A stretch of 64,000 nucleotides of DNA from Aegilops tauschii subsp. strangulata (lineage: Eukaryota; Streptophyta; Magnoliopsida; Poales; Poaceae). The notes beneath the pieces were generated by a model, which saw only the letters and a program-made list of their open reading frames with translations, was not told where the DNA came from and did not search any database. The translations under genes were made by a program, and so were the position numbers. The DNA lies in assembly GCF_002575655.3 (NCBI RefSeq), contig NC_053039.3:242026622-242090621 (forward strand), written 5' to 3'. Positions 12,301 through 25,700 of this stretch are shown piece by piece (positions within the stretch are counted from its first letter, which is position 1; the number at the start of each line of letters is the position of its first letter).

Positions 12301-12936
12301 TCCTGGACTAGCTATGTAATTAAATACTTATGTACACTATATATTGATTGCCAATTACCAACACATGATAACTGACATATGTAAGAAATAGCTACCCCTT
12401 TTTCTTTGGAGGTGAACATTTAAAGCATTTACATTAACTATCTATGTACACTGTATATTGATTGCCCAGTAACAACACACGATAATTACCCTATGTAAGA
12501 AATCGCTAGTCCTTTTTCTTTGCAGGCGAACATTTAATCTACCTTTATTTTAAAGATATCAAGCATATTTTGTTTTATACAATTTCACTATCTCAGCTCA
12601 GGACTCACAGTTACACCTTTTGTCTTTCTTTTTGGCAAAGATAATACGTCAAACCTACCCTTTTATTCTGCTCTAGAATACTGCTTTTTCCAAAGTACTG
12701 TTCTAAACTTATACCAAAAATGGTGCCGTTCCTATTCCTCACGGAGGTTCTAACCAAGATCCTATCATCGAGGAAAATATCCTCAGAAAAATACCAAGAA
12801 TTCCTTTTAAATTGTATTTTCTATTTGTAGAAATGCATTGCACTAACATTTGCTTGGCAGTGGTGCATTTCTATTGGGTGGAGGTGTTTATACCCTACTG
12901 GACAAGCTGTTCCCTGCGACATCAATGGTGATGTGA
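9305..12936 (+). CDS. CCDA: Chloroplast CcdA-type thiol-disulfide transporter (12 exons)
   Basis: Thylakoid-membrane CcdA passes reducing equivalents from stroma to lumen, which apocytochrome c needs for heme attachment. Exons: 9305-9404, 9499-9579, 9683-9738, 10085-10212, 10320-10405, 10499-10530, 10756-10917, 11179-11251, 11359-11459, 11762-11854, 12019-12065, 12861-12936. They sum to 1035 nt (344 aa) with matching phases and no internal stop. Residues 1 to about 60 are Arg/Ser/Pro-rich without acidic bias, as expected for a plastid transit peptide. The mature part is hydrophobic with two CcdA cysteine motifs, SPCTLSVLP (Cys138) and SPCSTPVLA (Cys257), and ends ATSMVM before TGA. Length and order match Arabidopsis CCDA (AT5G54290, from memory). 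Intron 5 appears to use a GC donor. It is convergent with the dehydrogenase-like gene. The first-exon start is the upstream of two close ATGs (9305 and 9320). Confidence 0.95.
10406..10498 (+). other. GC-AG intron (CCDA intron 5)
   Basis: Exon 5 ends TATATAG at 10405 and the intron begins GCAAGTAT, ending TCTTCCAG at 10498. Using this GC donor keeps the frame and gives the conserved GYIGAFGSGK junction; no nearby GT gives that junction. GCAAGT is the usual extended consensus of the rare GC-AG class. Confidence 0.85.
10599..10660 (+). repeat. 31-bp tandem duplication in CCDA intron 6
   Basis: Two head-to-tail 31-bp copies starting GTTATCTGTCAGAATATG (10599-10629 and 10630-10660) differ at one base (CAATATC versus CAACATC). 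A recent slippage or short duplication is the simplest explanation. Confidence 0.9.
12329..12537 (+). repeat. 95-bp duplication in CCDA intron 11 with acceptor-like ends
   Basis: Copies at 12329-12423 and 12443-12537 share the order TATGTACACT, TATTGATTGCC, TATGTAAGAAAT and GAACATTTAA with about 85% identity. Near its end the second copy reads CCTTTTTCTTTGCAG, a good 3' splice-site shape; the first copy has GGAG at that place. The annotated exon 12 does not use either. Confidence 0.8.
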
Positions 12937-13795
12937 ACTGTAGAGTTGTAGGCCATTGCTGAACAAGAGCTGCTAGACAAGGATCACCATTGTTGCACAT
13001 GCCAACATATGTCTTGCGATGTAAAGTAGCTAAACATAAATGGCAAGGAAGTAGCATCAGTTTATAGGAATGCGAATCTGTTTACGGTAACTTAAACATC
13101 TTGATCTCAGCAGTCCACAGAAAAGTTTGAGGTTTGACCCCATTCCCTTCAGGGACCCAAAAGAAAACAACACAATAAGTAAATATCTACATGCCCATCT
13201 ACTATGTATGAACTTGATACTATATGATTTGTGTAGTTACCTCAGCAGGTTTTATTACAGGGGATATCAGCACAGAATCATTCTGTTTTTTACAACCTGC
13301 AATAATCAAATCACAGAGAAACATAATACTCCAACTTGAATGGGCTCCAACTTAAACCAGCCTGCTCCAAATATTTGACTAGGTGCTTTCCTGTTTACAG
13401 CTCCATAATTCATGCAGGACTTCACATGCTGAGTAGGAATTTTCTGTACTCTTCGTGGAGATTTTGTTCTCAGGCATAACTTCCATTGCTTTTTTTATGC
13501 TTCAACGGCGGGCTTACGCCTGCCTGAACTTTATTACCAACCGAATAGCCCAGAATATAGTTCAGAGTTACATTGAGGGAGAGGGGGGATTACGGGGGAA
13601 GAGTACAATAGTTTGATGAAGCTATAACTTCCATCGTCAATTTCCATATGATCAGCATTCTATCACCCGGGGATTCATTTCCATATGATCAGCATTCTAT
13701 CATCCCGGAATTCCTGTTTTCAAGTGCCATACTTGTTATTAACATAAAAATATACTTGATTTCACTATTTGTTTGCTATTATTTGAGATAGTAAA
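12937..13795. other. Convergent 3' intergenic region
   Basis: About 860 bp between the stop codons of two convergent genes; it must hold both 3' UTRs. No strong AATAAA signal could be fixed. A 37-bp tandem repeat lies at 13641-13708 (two copies of a TTTCCATATGATCAGCATTC unit). No further gene is seen. Confidence 0.6.
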
Positions 13796-16700
13796 TCACT
13801 TGTTCATTGTGAAGTTCGTTACTCCTCGAGATGCCCGTCGGAGCAAGAGCTTCCTTGCATCAATAGCTATTCCCTCTGGCTGCATTTCAAAGAATTGGGA
13901 TAATTTCAGAAAGGTTGAGGAAAATTTAGTTTCTTGGTTCATTCTCTGGTTTCCAACTTTACGTCACCTCTTCTGGAAACCAAACCCCTGGCTTTGTGCT
14001 GCCTTCTAGAACTGCTAGAGCAAATGCGGCCGCTGCATAGCCCACGGATCTGAATGTCCAATCTAAACTGCTTAGCTTCAATGTAATGATACGGGCAAAA
14101 CAATGTTGGGCACAAGCAGGGGCTATACTTCAACTTTATCAAATGCATCGTGTTTGTGTTATCCGTATTAAAATTGTTATCCGGAGTATTTTACTCCCTC
14201 CGTCCCAAAATTCTTGTCTTAGATTTGTATAAATACGGATGTATCAAGTCACGTTTTGGTATTAGATACATCCGTATCTAGACTAATCTAAGACAAGAAT
14301 TTTGGGACGGAGGGAGTATATGTTAGAACTTGTAGATTTAAAACATAGATTGGGAAACCAATTTAGTAGGTTTATGTCTACCAAGATGGATTGTGCCAGA
14401 AAATTGTGCTTACACGGATAGATTGTTGTGAGCAAATAATCCAGTAGTGGTGTGCCCGTTTGAACTTTCGAGATCAATCTGCCCAAACAAAACCAAATTG
14501 GTTAAGTGGTATTCAACATTTCTAATACACTGTCCTGGGCATTGACACAACAAACTTAATAGTTAACAACAAGTGTGCAAGTACTCACTCTCATGGCGAC
14601 ACGCTCTCCTACAATCCCATCAATAACTCGGATGAAAGGGTCAACACACTCAGCAAACTTTAGAGTGACATTTTTATCTCTTAAAAGGTCCTGCATATAG
14701 ACAATTTGTTTTTCTAGCTTAAGATTATACTCCAAACTTACTTGGTGCCAAATAATTTCCTAGTTTCAAATTAAGCTCGATGCTGGTCCTTATAACACTT
14801 CTATCTACATGATTCTTTTTAACAAGTCAAAACATTTATTACTATCAATTTCATTTAATAAGATGAAGTTGCCAAATTTCGATCTCCATTTTCCTGAAGG
14901 AAGCTTTTTCTTGGTACTGGTACCTCGTAACCTTTGGTTGGTACAAGTATCAGTAACACAATTTTAAGATGCAGGTTTATCAGTACCCTTCTTATTTTGT
15001 GCTAAACTTTGACCTTGGATTTGATTAGTAGCAAAATATAAGTTATATGCCATAAAAATTATATGGGTAGATTCGTATTTGACTGAAGTTTTCAATGATA
15101 TTTTTTTGGTTACATATAAATTATATCTTGTCAGTTAAATCTACGGTCAAACTTTGACCCAAAGTGTGAGGGGGGCTAATAAACCAGGCCGGAGGTAGTA
15201 GTTAATTTGAGAAACAACACGTACAGAAGGCAAGAAGTTTGCGAACGTTTCCATTCCCCAATTCCAGATGAAAGGATCTGAACCAAATAGAGCATGAACA
15301 GTTGGCAGACCTAAATTTTTGTGTGTGCTCTTCACCTCCGGTAAGTTCCTGCATTTGTTCAAGTAATATGACAGTGGTTTATTTTTCTCAATTATGGGAG
15401 GGGAATAACCATGATAATGGCTTGTTGCAGAGGAACATATAATTTGCTTTGCCATGGTATAGTAGAGGTACCCGACACCACATTTTTAATGAAATAAACT
15501 TGCATTGATCAAATTTCATTGGTATAATTTATTATAATTTGTGTTTGATGAAATGGAAACAATATATTCAAGGACTTACATCAAGTAAACATATTTCTTC
15601 CCAATCCCTTTTCCAAAATCAATGTTGCGAGCTCCACTGTAGGGTTTTAGTTTGATTTCGCTCCCTGGGTTTGTCCATAAAAAGATCAGGCAAGACGAGG
15701 ATCATTTCTATATATTCACTGAGTATTATAAAAAAAAGGACAGCAAGTCCAAATGCAAGGGAACCTTTATCATAGGCAATTACATCCTCCCCAAGAAGTA
15801 ACAAGCTTGTGCCCAACGTAGTTGGGCCTGCACCACCTGTACCTGCAATGTAATAGAAGAATCTGTAGGAGGATTTAGTAAGATAGGCTTGACCAAGACT
15901 GCACATTAGGTTTGAAACAAAAGTGAGTTTTCACATCATTGGCAGTTCCCAAGTTTGTCATATCTTGCTGACCTCAGTGTTTCTGGTTCACCACCACTCT
16001 CGCCTTTTGCAGTACGTACAAGCTCAGCTGCCATCACTATCATACAAAACGATCGAGTTATGAACTAAGAAATACAATTTTCAAAAGAAAATTCAAAGGG
16101 TTCAAACTTGGGATGCAACACGGTGTTGCGCATAGGCCCGCACAACTGAATCGTGGTAAGTACAAATTGAACTAACCCATCACAACTCATTTTTATAACT
16201 AAATCGCCCAAGTTTGCATACGAGGCGGATCGGGCGCCGCCCTGCACCCTTAGTTGAAACATAGGCCCTACTAATCGAGCGTCGATATTCCCATTCTGAT
16301 TGCATCTGCAGTTGCAGAGCTTTCTCAGGCATTTAATTTAAATCTTGTCAACTGAATATGTACTCATCAGGGGTTATTCACAAATTGAATACTCAATTTC
16401 CTCATCAATCTGTTACATTACCTAGATTAATCCGAGCATTACCATTAGTTGTTCATAAATGAAGCTTTATCATAGATGTGGTGGTGTGGTGTATGATTTG
16501 TAAAAAAAGGATGAAACATGAACTACTGTATGTAGTTGAGATTCTTATAATATGCACCGAGAATTAGTGTACGCAGCAATCATTTTTTTTGGATACAAAT
16601 CGATGGAGAAATTATGTGTGAATGCAAGAAATAAGACCATTGCTCACTCCAGGAGATATCCCTGCAGTTATGAGAGCTGGGACGCCGGAAGCTTTTGCTT

Positions 16701-19700
16701 GTTCATGGAAAGATTTTGCCCTCCATGAATAGTCCACTCCATCGCAGATATCAGTGTACCTTGTCTGGTCGGCAAAAGTAAAAAATGCAAATTAACTTAG
16801 GGCTTCTCAGATTTATATACAGAAATACTGCAAGCGTCGAAAAAATAGAACTAGTTTTGAAAAGTTGAAATAATTGAATACCACTTATATATTTACGTAC
16901 GGTTCAGCATCAAATATTTCATGGCCCCACCCACCTTGGTAAATGTTGCTGCCTGCAGGACTGTGCATTTGTCATCCCTCTGGAATGGTCCAGCGGCATG
17001 AACCACCAAATCCACACCTGTGAAACAAAATAAATGAAGTGTCTATTTTTGTGAGGGAAAATAAACGGTAATGATAACTCCCGAACGTTCGGGAGTTAAA
17101 CATGGCAACCCGAACGGGTTTAGATGGCAAGTTTAGTTTGCGTGAGATTAGTGAAACATGTCAATTTTCTGACAAAAAAACGAAAAAGGACAAAGTTGTC
17201 ATCCCCTATCAAAAGTTGCCATCCCCTATCAACTAAAATTGCCATGTAAAAACGTTCGGGACGAAATGCTCAAAATCCGAATGTTCGGGAGTTATTGGAT
17301 TCCAAAATAAATGGAAGTATCTACGGAGTAGCTATTATCAGACTAAAAATATTTTGTTCATCCATCAAATTATTCCCATGGTTGGATTCATATCGCATGT
17401 CTATGAATCTTCGGAACACCTCGGGAGTTAGGGTAATATTATTGAAGAGGACGAAAGTCGCCCGTCAGAGCCAGAACAAGCCAACGACAACTAATTCAGG
17501 ATCACATTGTCTCCCCGAAGAAGAAGGCGACAATGGGTAATGGAAAACCATCCTAGATCCGATCAGACAGAATTGAGGAGGCCTTACCTCACCACCTTCT
17601 CGACAAGGCCAAAGTTGGTCATGCATTGCCTAACAGAGAAGAACCAAGGAGACCAACAAAACACAACAATCCACTTCGCGCAACAATGCAGTCCATTTCG
17701 CGCATCGACGCATCCCAAAACTACCGAGACGAGACGTAGACAAAACTGGGCCCAAGATCCAGCCCTGGATTCTTTGTTCCTGTTCCAGGCACATCCTTGC
17801 GTAGCTTTGCGCCTGAAGAAAACCGTGGTTGTGTCGCAAAACCTTGCGAAAGAAAGCTGATCCTCCCTCATTGTCCCGCGTAGGAAGGCAAACCAACCAT
17901 GGTGGCTTTGCCAGCAAGCAAGACTGCAAAGAGGGCCTTTTGTGGAGGATCTTTGCCTACTCTACTTTCCTATTTAGGACTTCAATATACAAAATATATA
18001 CTATTACGAAGAATAAATTGCTGTTGTCAAAGAATTTTCTTAGTATTTAGTTAGGTATTTGCATTCAAAATAAGAAAGGGACATATTAAGAACTTGTAAA
18101 ATAAGGATTAGGGACCATGCAAAGAAAAGGATTAGGGATTAATTTGGATTGCGCTATATCTATCAAAGAGTATACAACAATGATGGATTTGGTAAATCAA
18201 ATCCATCGAAGCTCCACATGCCCTCCGCTAACACTAATAAGCATTGTTGTACTGATGAGGACTACGAGAAACTAATTTACGTCGTCGATGAGGCCATCCC
18301 ATTGCCACATCTGACCAGACACCTAGACCAAATCTTAGCCTGAGCTAGAGCTACACACACACCACACAACCAACCCAAAACTGGGGTTCCCCCACCTTGC
18401 CGGCATCAAAAGGCACCCAAAGGTGAATGGAACCACCATGGTGGCATCCCCTGCACAAAAACTCTAGCCGCCTTACTTTCATGAAAGGTGGAAGATGAGA
18501 AAAAAATCGTTTTATGCATAATTATGTGTCCTTTCCAAGTTATGTAGCTGGCCGCAATCAAGTTGCTACAAAGGAAAGTTGTTGATTGTTAAGAGACATT
18601 CCCATTATGATTTTGCTGCTGAATTAAGACTTTCAGGACCAATTATCCCTGCCTACCTTTTCTCTAAGTTTTTTTTTAAATATTGCATATGTGACAGTAA
18701 TCAAGCCGCCATGCGTGCAAGTCAAACGAAATCAGGGTGTTATAGGACATGTGGTGAACAATTAAAATAGTCTTAGGATCGAACTAGAGATAAAGAAACA
18801 TACAAGGAACATGAAAGCGAAATAAAATAGACATAGACTAAGGAAGACAATATTAAACACATACATAGGCCATGAGGATGTAGAATGGCTGAATGGGACA
18901 GTGTTAATCTTTTCTATAATGAAGATAACAGATTTAAACCCCACAGAGGAGAGACATGTAGCAAGGACGGGAACACATTTTTTTCTTCCACTCTTCAGAA
19001 CTTTAGAAAAACAATATTATCGAGGTATCGAGAAATGGTATTAACTTAGGGAGAGTATATTACATTGAGAAAATATATTTTTGTAAAAATGCCTAAGGTC
19101 ATATATAAAGTATCATAGATCCTTCCAAGCACATCTTTATAGAAAAATAACATTACTTTAAAATCCTTGGGGGTGTTGAAGTCCTCTTTCTCCTGCATCC
19201 ATTAGCGGTGTGCCGTGAGGGTAGCTTGATGCCGGGCATACGCCGTAGCGGAGCAAACTAGTTTAAGCCCAAGAGCTTGTAGAAGAAGCAGTCGGGGAGT
19301 CATCGATGCAGACAAGAGACGTTGGCAGGGAGAAGAAACGTAGAAAGGGGCCTCTAAAACTCCAATGGCCTCGAAAGCTGGTTGAATCCAACCGGATCCA
19401 TCAAAAATCCAAAATGACCAGATCCCGAAATACCCGCAGGAGACACAACTCCACAAGCTCTCCGCCGCCAACGATAAGCACATCAATGTAACGGGAAAAG
19501 AGTGGGGAGGACATTATTCCTACACTTGTTCACTATCGACGAGACAAATCACCCATGCTGCTGCATGCCAGATTCAGATCTGACGTCGAGCTCGCGTTGC
19601 CCAAGACCATGCACCAACACCCTCTTTTTTGGTGACCTAGCCAGGCCGGGCGGCTGTTGAAGATCATCGCACTGGAACACCAGCGCCGCCGTCAAGTATC

Positions 19701-22700
19701 GTCTGTCAAAGACCGCACCTGAACTATTCATCTCCATTGTGTGGAACCACAACATCTCACGGACTCCTCCACATCGCCCCCCATGATCAGCAACCTTCCC
19801 ACTATCATCAGCGCCGCACCTGGCAGTGACAAGAGGGGAAGAATACAAGGTGGCGGCTAGGTTTCAGTCCCTGCCCTGACCCTCTCTCAGGAAGTGCTTT
19901 CTTACATAGAAAAAAACTGTTCACCGACTGCTTGCAACTACAGTTGCACGTCACATACCGTGTGCAACTGTACGTTTATCGACCGCGCACAACTTAAGTT
20001 GCACACACATACCTATGTGAAAATGCATGTTCGCCATCCATGTGCAACTGCTGTTGCATGTCCACATACCCATGCACAACTGCATGTCCACTTGTTGCGG
20101 GCATCTATATTTACAATTTTTTTAATACATTAAAATTATTGAGAAAATAGGAATAAAGATGCTAATGTCACCTTGATGACTTAGTTAATTCTCATTTAGA
20201 TGAGAGCTAGCCGCATCTTTTTCTATGATGATTCATTTGCAATATTTTTTGGAGGAATTTTCCATCCATTTGAAATCAAACTTGCTATGATTTATTTGTT
20301 TCTCCGAGGCGTGTCAGTGCGATGTATTATACAGTTTAATACCAATGACATCTCAACGGTAGCCCGTCAATGATGGAAGTTTTTTTTAGGAGCGATGAAA
20401 GTTTTCTGTAGTATTTCTAGGCTATGTTTTAACTTTAGACCGGCCATAGAGAGAGTAACTCCATGAGTAACATAAGCTTCAACTCAGCAAAATTGTCTAT
20501 GTGGCATTAAATTAATGAGGAGAGAGGCAAATTGAGTAATTTAGCTAGTTATCGTAACATCGAGTAAATTGCAAGAAACCACCACTTTAAGGGCTAGGTT
20601 ATCAGAAAACACTACGTTACAGTTTTTTTGACAGAAATCACCATGTCCAGCGTAATTTTTTTGCAAATAACACTGATCGGCGGATTAGGCTTCTTTGACC
20701 TTGTTTATGACATGTGGGGCTCACTCGTCAAGAGCTGATTTGGTGTGCGCTCACAGGAAAACATGCGATGGTGGCAGCCTTCGCCGGAGTCCGGGCGAGG
20801 CCATTGAGCCATGAGCAGGGCCTATGTAGACGTACTCCGCCGTTGTGGCGCACGCCTCGGTGTTTCTCACTGAGCTCATCGCCGACCCTCTTCGCCGGAG
20901 CTGCCATGGACGGCGGCGGGGGCAGCACACGGCTGCGACGCTCCAGTGAGCAACTGTTCCTCGTAATGGACGCCCTGCACAAGGTCCCGTCCGTCGCGCC
21001 GCCCAGCGGCTGCTCGCGTCCGCCGTGCCCAATCCGGCCCTCGTGTCCCCCATGCTCGACCCCGCGCTCTTGCCTCCTCTCGGCGCTCGCGTCGGCTGCG
21101 TCGACCGTGCTCGACCCCGCGCTCGCGTCGGCCGCGTCCGTGGTGCTCGACCCGGCAATGACGCCAGCGGCAACATCCTGACCGGATCCAGCCCAGTCGT
21201 GACGCTCCGCCGCCGTCCTCGATCTGGATCGAGCCGCCTTTCTGCCCCACGACGACGGGCGACGGCGGGGCCCCCAAGGGCGACCAACTCGCGCGTGGAG
21301 GGAGGGGGACGGACGACAGCTGCCGGGCCGGTGAACGCGCATCATTCCAGCGCCTCTTCCCGCGTGAACCGGCATGTGTACGATGCCGACGACGACGAAG
21401 ATGCCGGCAGCGACACGTCGTCGAGCATTCCGCCGCCATCGAATTGGCCGTCGTGGACGGGAGCAGTTGGTTCACGTCGCCGAGCAGAGCAGCCAGGATC
21501 TCTCCGGTGATGGCGCGGTGCATCGCCGGGTCGGCGCAGTTGCGCAACGGCCTCCTGGTGTTGATGTGGCGTTTTTGACTAGTCAAACTGCCCAGGTGGC
21601 CTTTTTTTTCCGAAGTCAACTACTGACAAATGGGGCCATCTGTCATAAACGTGCTCAAAGCGCTCTAATCCGTCAATCAGTGTTATTTGCAAAAAAATTA
21701 CGCAAGACATGATGGTTTCTGTCTAAAAAATGTAACCTAGTGTTTTCTGATAACCTAACCCTTAAAGTGGTGGTTTCTTGGAATTTACTCCCGTAACATC
21801 ACATATTTCAATACATATGCTTTTATAACCTAACAAATAAAGTTTTGCATGACGCCACATTTATGTTACTACTCATTATAAAGTTAGTAACATAGCCTAA
21901 GACAATGTGCATGTTACTCGAAATTGTGCAGAGCACTTGGCGACGACGCTCACTCCTGCCATCAAATTGTCTTGGCATCCTCAATCACTATAATAGCCTC
22001 ATTGTATGCATGTCTTTATCATGTATAGTATTTATCTTTCCCCTGTTTAGTATAGCTGACGTAAAGTACATGCGTTCCGTTTCCACACGACAAAGTTCCT
22101 ATCCAGTACACTGTTCCAACACCGCCGGCAGAAGTTTCTTTTATGTCGTTTAACTTTGCTGGTGCACTTTCAACATGAAAAAAAAGATGCTCTCTTTTTT
22201 TACCACTTACGCTCTAAAGTTTCGAGTCCGGACATGTAGTATAATATACTTCCTCCGTTCCAAAATAGATGACTTAATTTATACTAACTTTAGTATAAAG
22301 TTGAGTCATCTATTTTAGAACCGAGGGAGTAAATAATAAGTGCTTGGATTCTTAGTACGGGCAAAGACTTTCTAGTCCAACCTATTCGGATACGATCGAC
22401 ACGGCAATCGTAAATGCACTGTGTCTAGTCCACTAGGCAGAAGCATGCATGGCTACGCGTTCTACCGGCTGCGAGTGATCTGGTTCCAATTAGATCCACC
22501 CAGAAAACGCCAAAGTGCTAGCAATAGTTTGAACACACAAAAAAAAAAAACTTCCAGGGGTAAAGCCATAGATGAGAAAGTTACCATTTGTTCTATTCTT
22601 TTTCATTCTATTGAACTCACCGGTAGCTAATTCGAGCGACAAACTGACAAATCATGAGATAAATCTCGCTTCATTTAGAAACTCAAGCCACGTTCATCCT

Positions 22701-25700
22701 CCTCTTCTTGCACACGATGCTATTATGAGTAAAATGATTTACGAGGAATTATACGATAATCTACTCCTGTGCTCAGGCTCATCTGCACCCCTACTGAAGA
22801 AATAAATCAAAATAAATACTAAAAAATAAAAAAAAATCTATTTTTTGCATGGTAGATAATTTGTTGTGTGAGGTCCGCTCTAATTTTTATATTATTTGGG
22901 CATTTGCGTAGCTCTCGGCAAAAAAAAAAAACAAATTCAGGGCCTGTAACTTTTTTACTCAGGCCTGAGTTGTCTTTTTTGCTATGAGCTACTCAAATGT
23001 CCAAATGATCTAAAAATTGGAGCAAAGCCCACTCAATAAATTTTCTATCATGTAAAAAAAATGGATTTTATTTACTTTTTTGAATTTGTTATGATTTTTC
23101 TGACCAGGTGCATATGAGCTTGGGCACCGAAACACCGCACTTAGAATTATAGCCAAAAATGACTATTTTGTTTACATGCACATAATATAACTGTCTATTA
23201 ATTTTTAGGGCACTAGTCAATGGGAGGAAGAGGAACAATGGCTGGGCGAAGAGAATCAAAGGGTCAAGCTTTGCGTTGGATCTGGCAATGACAATGAAGA
23301 GTACAGTTTGTGTAATTAGCAATATGAGGATAAAGTATCGGTTGCTCAGTCTTTACAGTCCAATAAATGTCCAACAGTGTGCTGTACTTACCGTATGATT
23401 TTTCTCCGAATTTATTGTCTCCAAACATGTACTGTACGCACTGTGTTCCTCTAAGGGAGTGTTTGGTTCAGAAGTCCTAGAACTTTTTCTAGTCCCAGGG
23501 ACTAATAAAAAAGACTCTCTAGTAGAGTCTTTTTCTAGTCCCTGTAGAAAAAGTCCCTCCCGTTTGGTTCGTAGGGACTTTTTAGGGACTTTTTCTAGTC
23601 TCTGGGACTAAAAAGTCCTTGAACCAAAAACTCCCTAAGCTGGAGTGATATCTTCAACCGCAGCAATTTATTTCGTCCAATTACGCATGGATCCCTAGAT
23701 AGCAATGCAGCGGCTGAGATTCCAATGAGCGTCGTTGTTGAGTACTTTTATTTCGCATCCATATATTACTTTTGAAGTTACTTTTCATTATGGCTAGTCT
23801 CAATAATAGCCCACATACCTGTAGCCACTGCAACTCTCTTCAACTTTTCAGCTTTCTTTTCCATGCATACAAGATTAAATGCATCCTTCAATTGTTTTTT
23901 TAGACACGCCATAGCCTCGGTTTATTTTTACACACAACGCTGGCTTATCATAATGCGTCTTCGTCATGTGCATCTATCAAGACACCCTTTGCATCAAAGT
24001 GACAATCCACGAATCAGTTTATGATTAGATGGTTAGGAAGATAGTAGTAACTTAATATACTTGATATGTCAAAAAGGCTTTCGCCCTATTATATATATAA
24101 AGCCATAATCAACAGCATCCGATACAAACGCACATCTGCACAACACACGCGCACACACACTCAAAACAAGATACATAAACGCGGAGCAACAACACCATCC
24201 CTAGCACTACACGAGGAGGTGAAGCCGCATATGACGAACCGTGGGCTTCAAGGCGGCGCCTTCAAGAAGGGGAAGTCACCGGAGCACCGCTGCCGCCTGA
24301 TCCGAGAATCAGAGTCCCCCTGGAGCGACACAAAGGGCAATGAGAGCCGTGACGTCGCCTTCAAGAAGGGAACGAGGTACGCCGCCGCCGGTCTGTTCGA
24401 AGATAGAGCAGGTTTTCACTCCAACCACCATTCACCACCGCCGAACGGCACACCCCGGTTACCATGCCGCCCACACGGCCATGGCAACCGGGCAACACCA
24501 AGCCACGGGCTCTGCCCATGAGCACCGCGGACCCACCACTAGGGCCGCCCGCCCCGGCATCCAAGACCTTGACACCAACTCACCCGAGATCCGCCGCTAT
24601 CCCAACCAACAACACGAGCGGAAAGGACCCGTCTTTCGCATCCCTGGGCTGCCCCCAGTGTCGAGACCCAATAGATCGACCAAGACTGGCCTTCATCGCC
24701 CCGTCCAGCGACACCGGACGCGAGACGAGCTCAGTCCTGCTGCCGGGCGCGAGATGAGCATGGTCCTGCTGCCGGGTGCGAGACGAGCTCGGTCCTGCTG
24801 CCGGGTGCGAGACAAGGTCAGTCCTGCCGCCGGGCGCGAGACGAGCTCGGTCCTATTACCGGGTGAGACGAGTGATGGACCGCAGCTGGGGGAGGGCCAA
24901 CCATCGACGAAGATAGTGGACGAACGCCCGAGGAGAAGGATCGAAGGTCGACACAAGCCGCACACCGACGGGCCGACGCTGAAGAAGTCCAGTCGCCGTC
25001 GTGAACGACTCAGACCACTGCCAGGAGCCACCACCTCGAGCGAAGGAGGAGAAGATCATGGCAGTCCACCATCGCACCGCCACCACCACCTACCACTGCA
25101 GGGCGGCCGCCCGCGGCCCAAGCCGCCCACGGCTCGCGCCGTCACAGGGCCGAGCAAGCAAGCCCGCGGTCACCCGCCCGCTTGGACGCACACCAACCAC
25201 CGCCGCCGCCACGCCTCCAGCTCTGCCAGACGCCGGCCATGGCGGAGCCAAACGTCCATGACCCAAGCAGCATGCTGCCCCCGCCACGCGTCGGGCCACC
25301 AGAGCCAAATTCGCCGGATCTGGACGGGACCGTCACGCGCGTTACCGCCAGAGAAGCCACGCCGCAGCCGCCGTGCGTCGTAGGGGCCCCAAGCTGTTGC
25401 TGCACCGCTGCCATCCAGTACGCCCGCCATCGGGCCCCGCACATCCCAGCGTCGTCCCGCGCCGGACGCCAACCGTGAGGAGAGGGAATAGATCCCCACC
25501 GCCACCAACGCCGACCTGACTTTGCCCGACGGCGCCGTGTGGTGGCGGCGGCGGGTGGAGAGGCCGACAGGGGAGGAACGAGAGGCGGCGCACTAGGGTT
25601 TCCCTTGAGGACGCTCGTGGGAGCGGCTCGGAGAGTATTGATTGGCAACCCTAGACTTGATATTGGTGCTCGTATTTTTCTGAATTTTTTAGGCCTTCTG

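Noticed and set aside
20876..21619. Long open frame on the minus strand inside the Mutator-like element
   Set aside because: It overlaps equally open frames on both strands and has no recognisable domain. It is kept only as part of a possible captured fragment.
22572..22805. 77-codon ORF with a signal-peptide-like start (MRKLPFVLFFFILLN)
   Set aside because: It is within an intron between MITEs and has no family resemblance, splice context or promoter. A hydrophobic start in AT-rich DNA is easily chance.
24340..25383. A 347-codon open frame on the plus strand in GC-rich DNA
   Set aside because: Similar-length open frames exist in several other frames of the same block, the composition is proline/arginine-rich without any domain, and it lies inside a retroposon with TSDs. 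GC-rich DNA lacks stops by chance.
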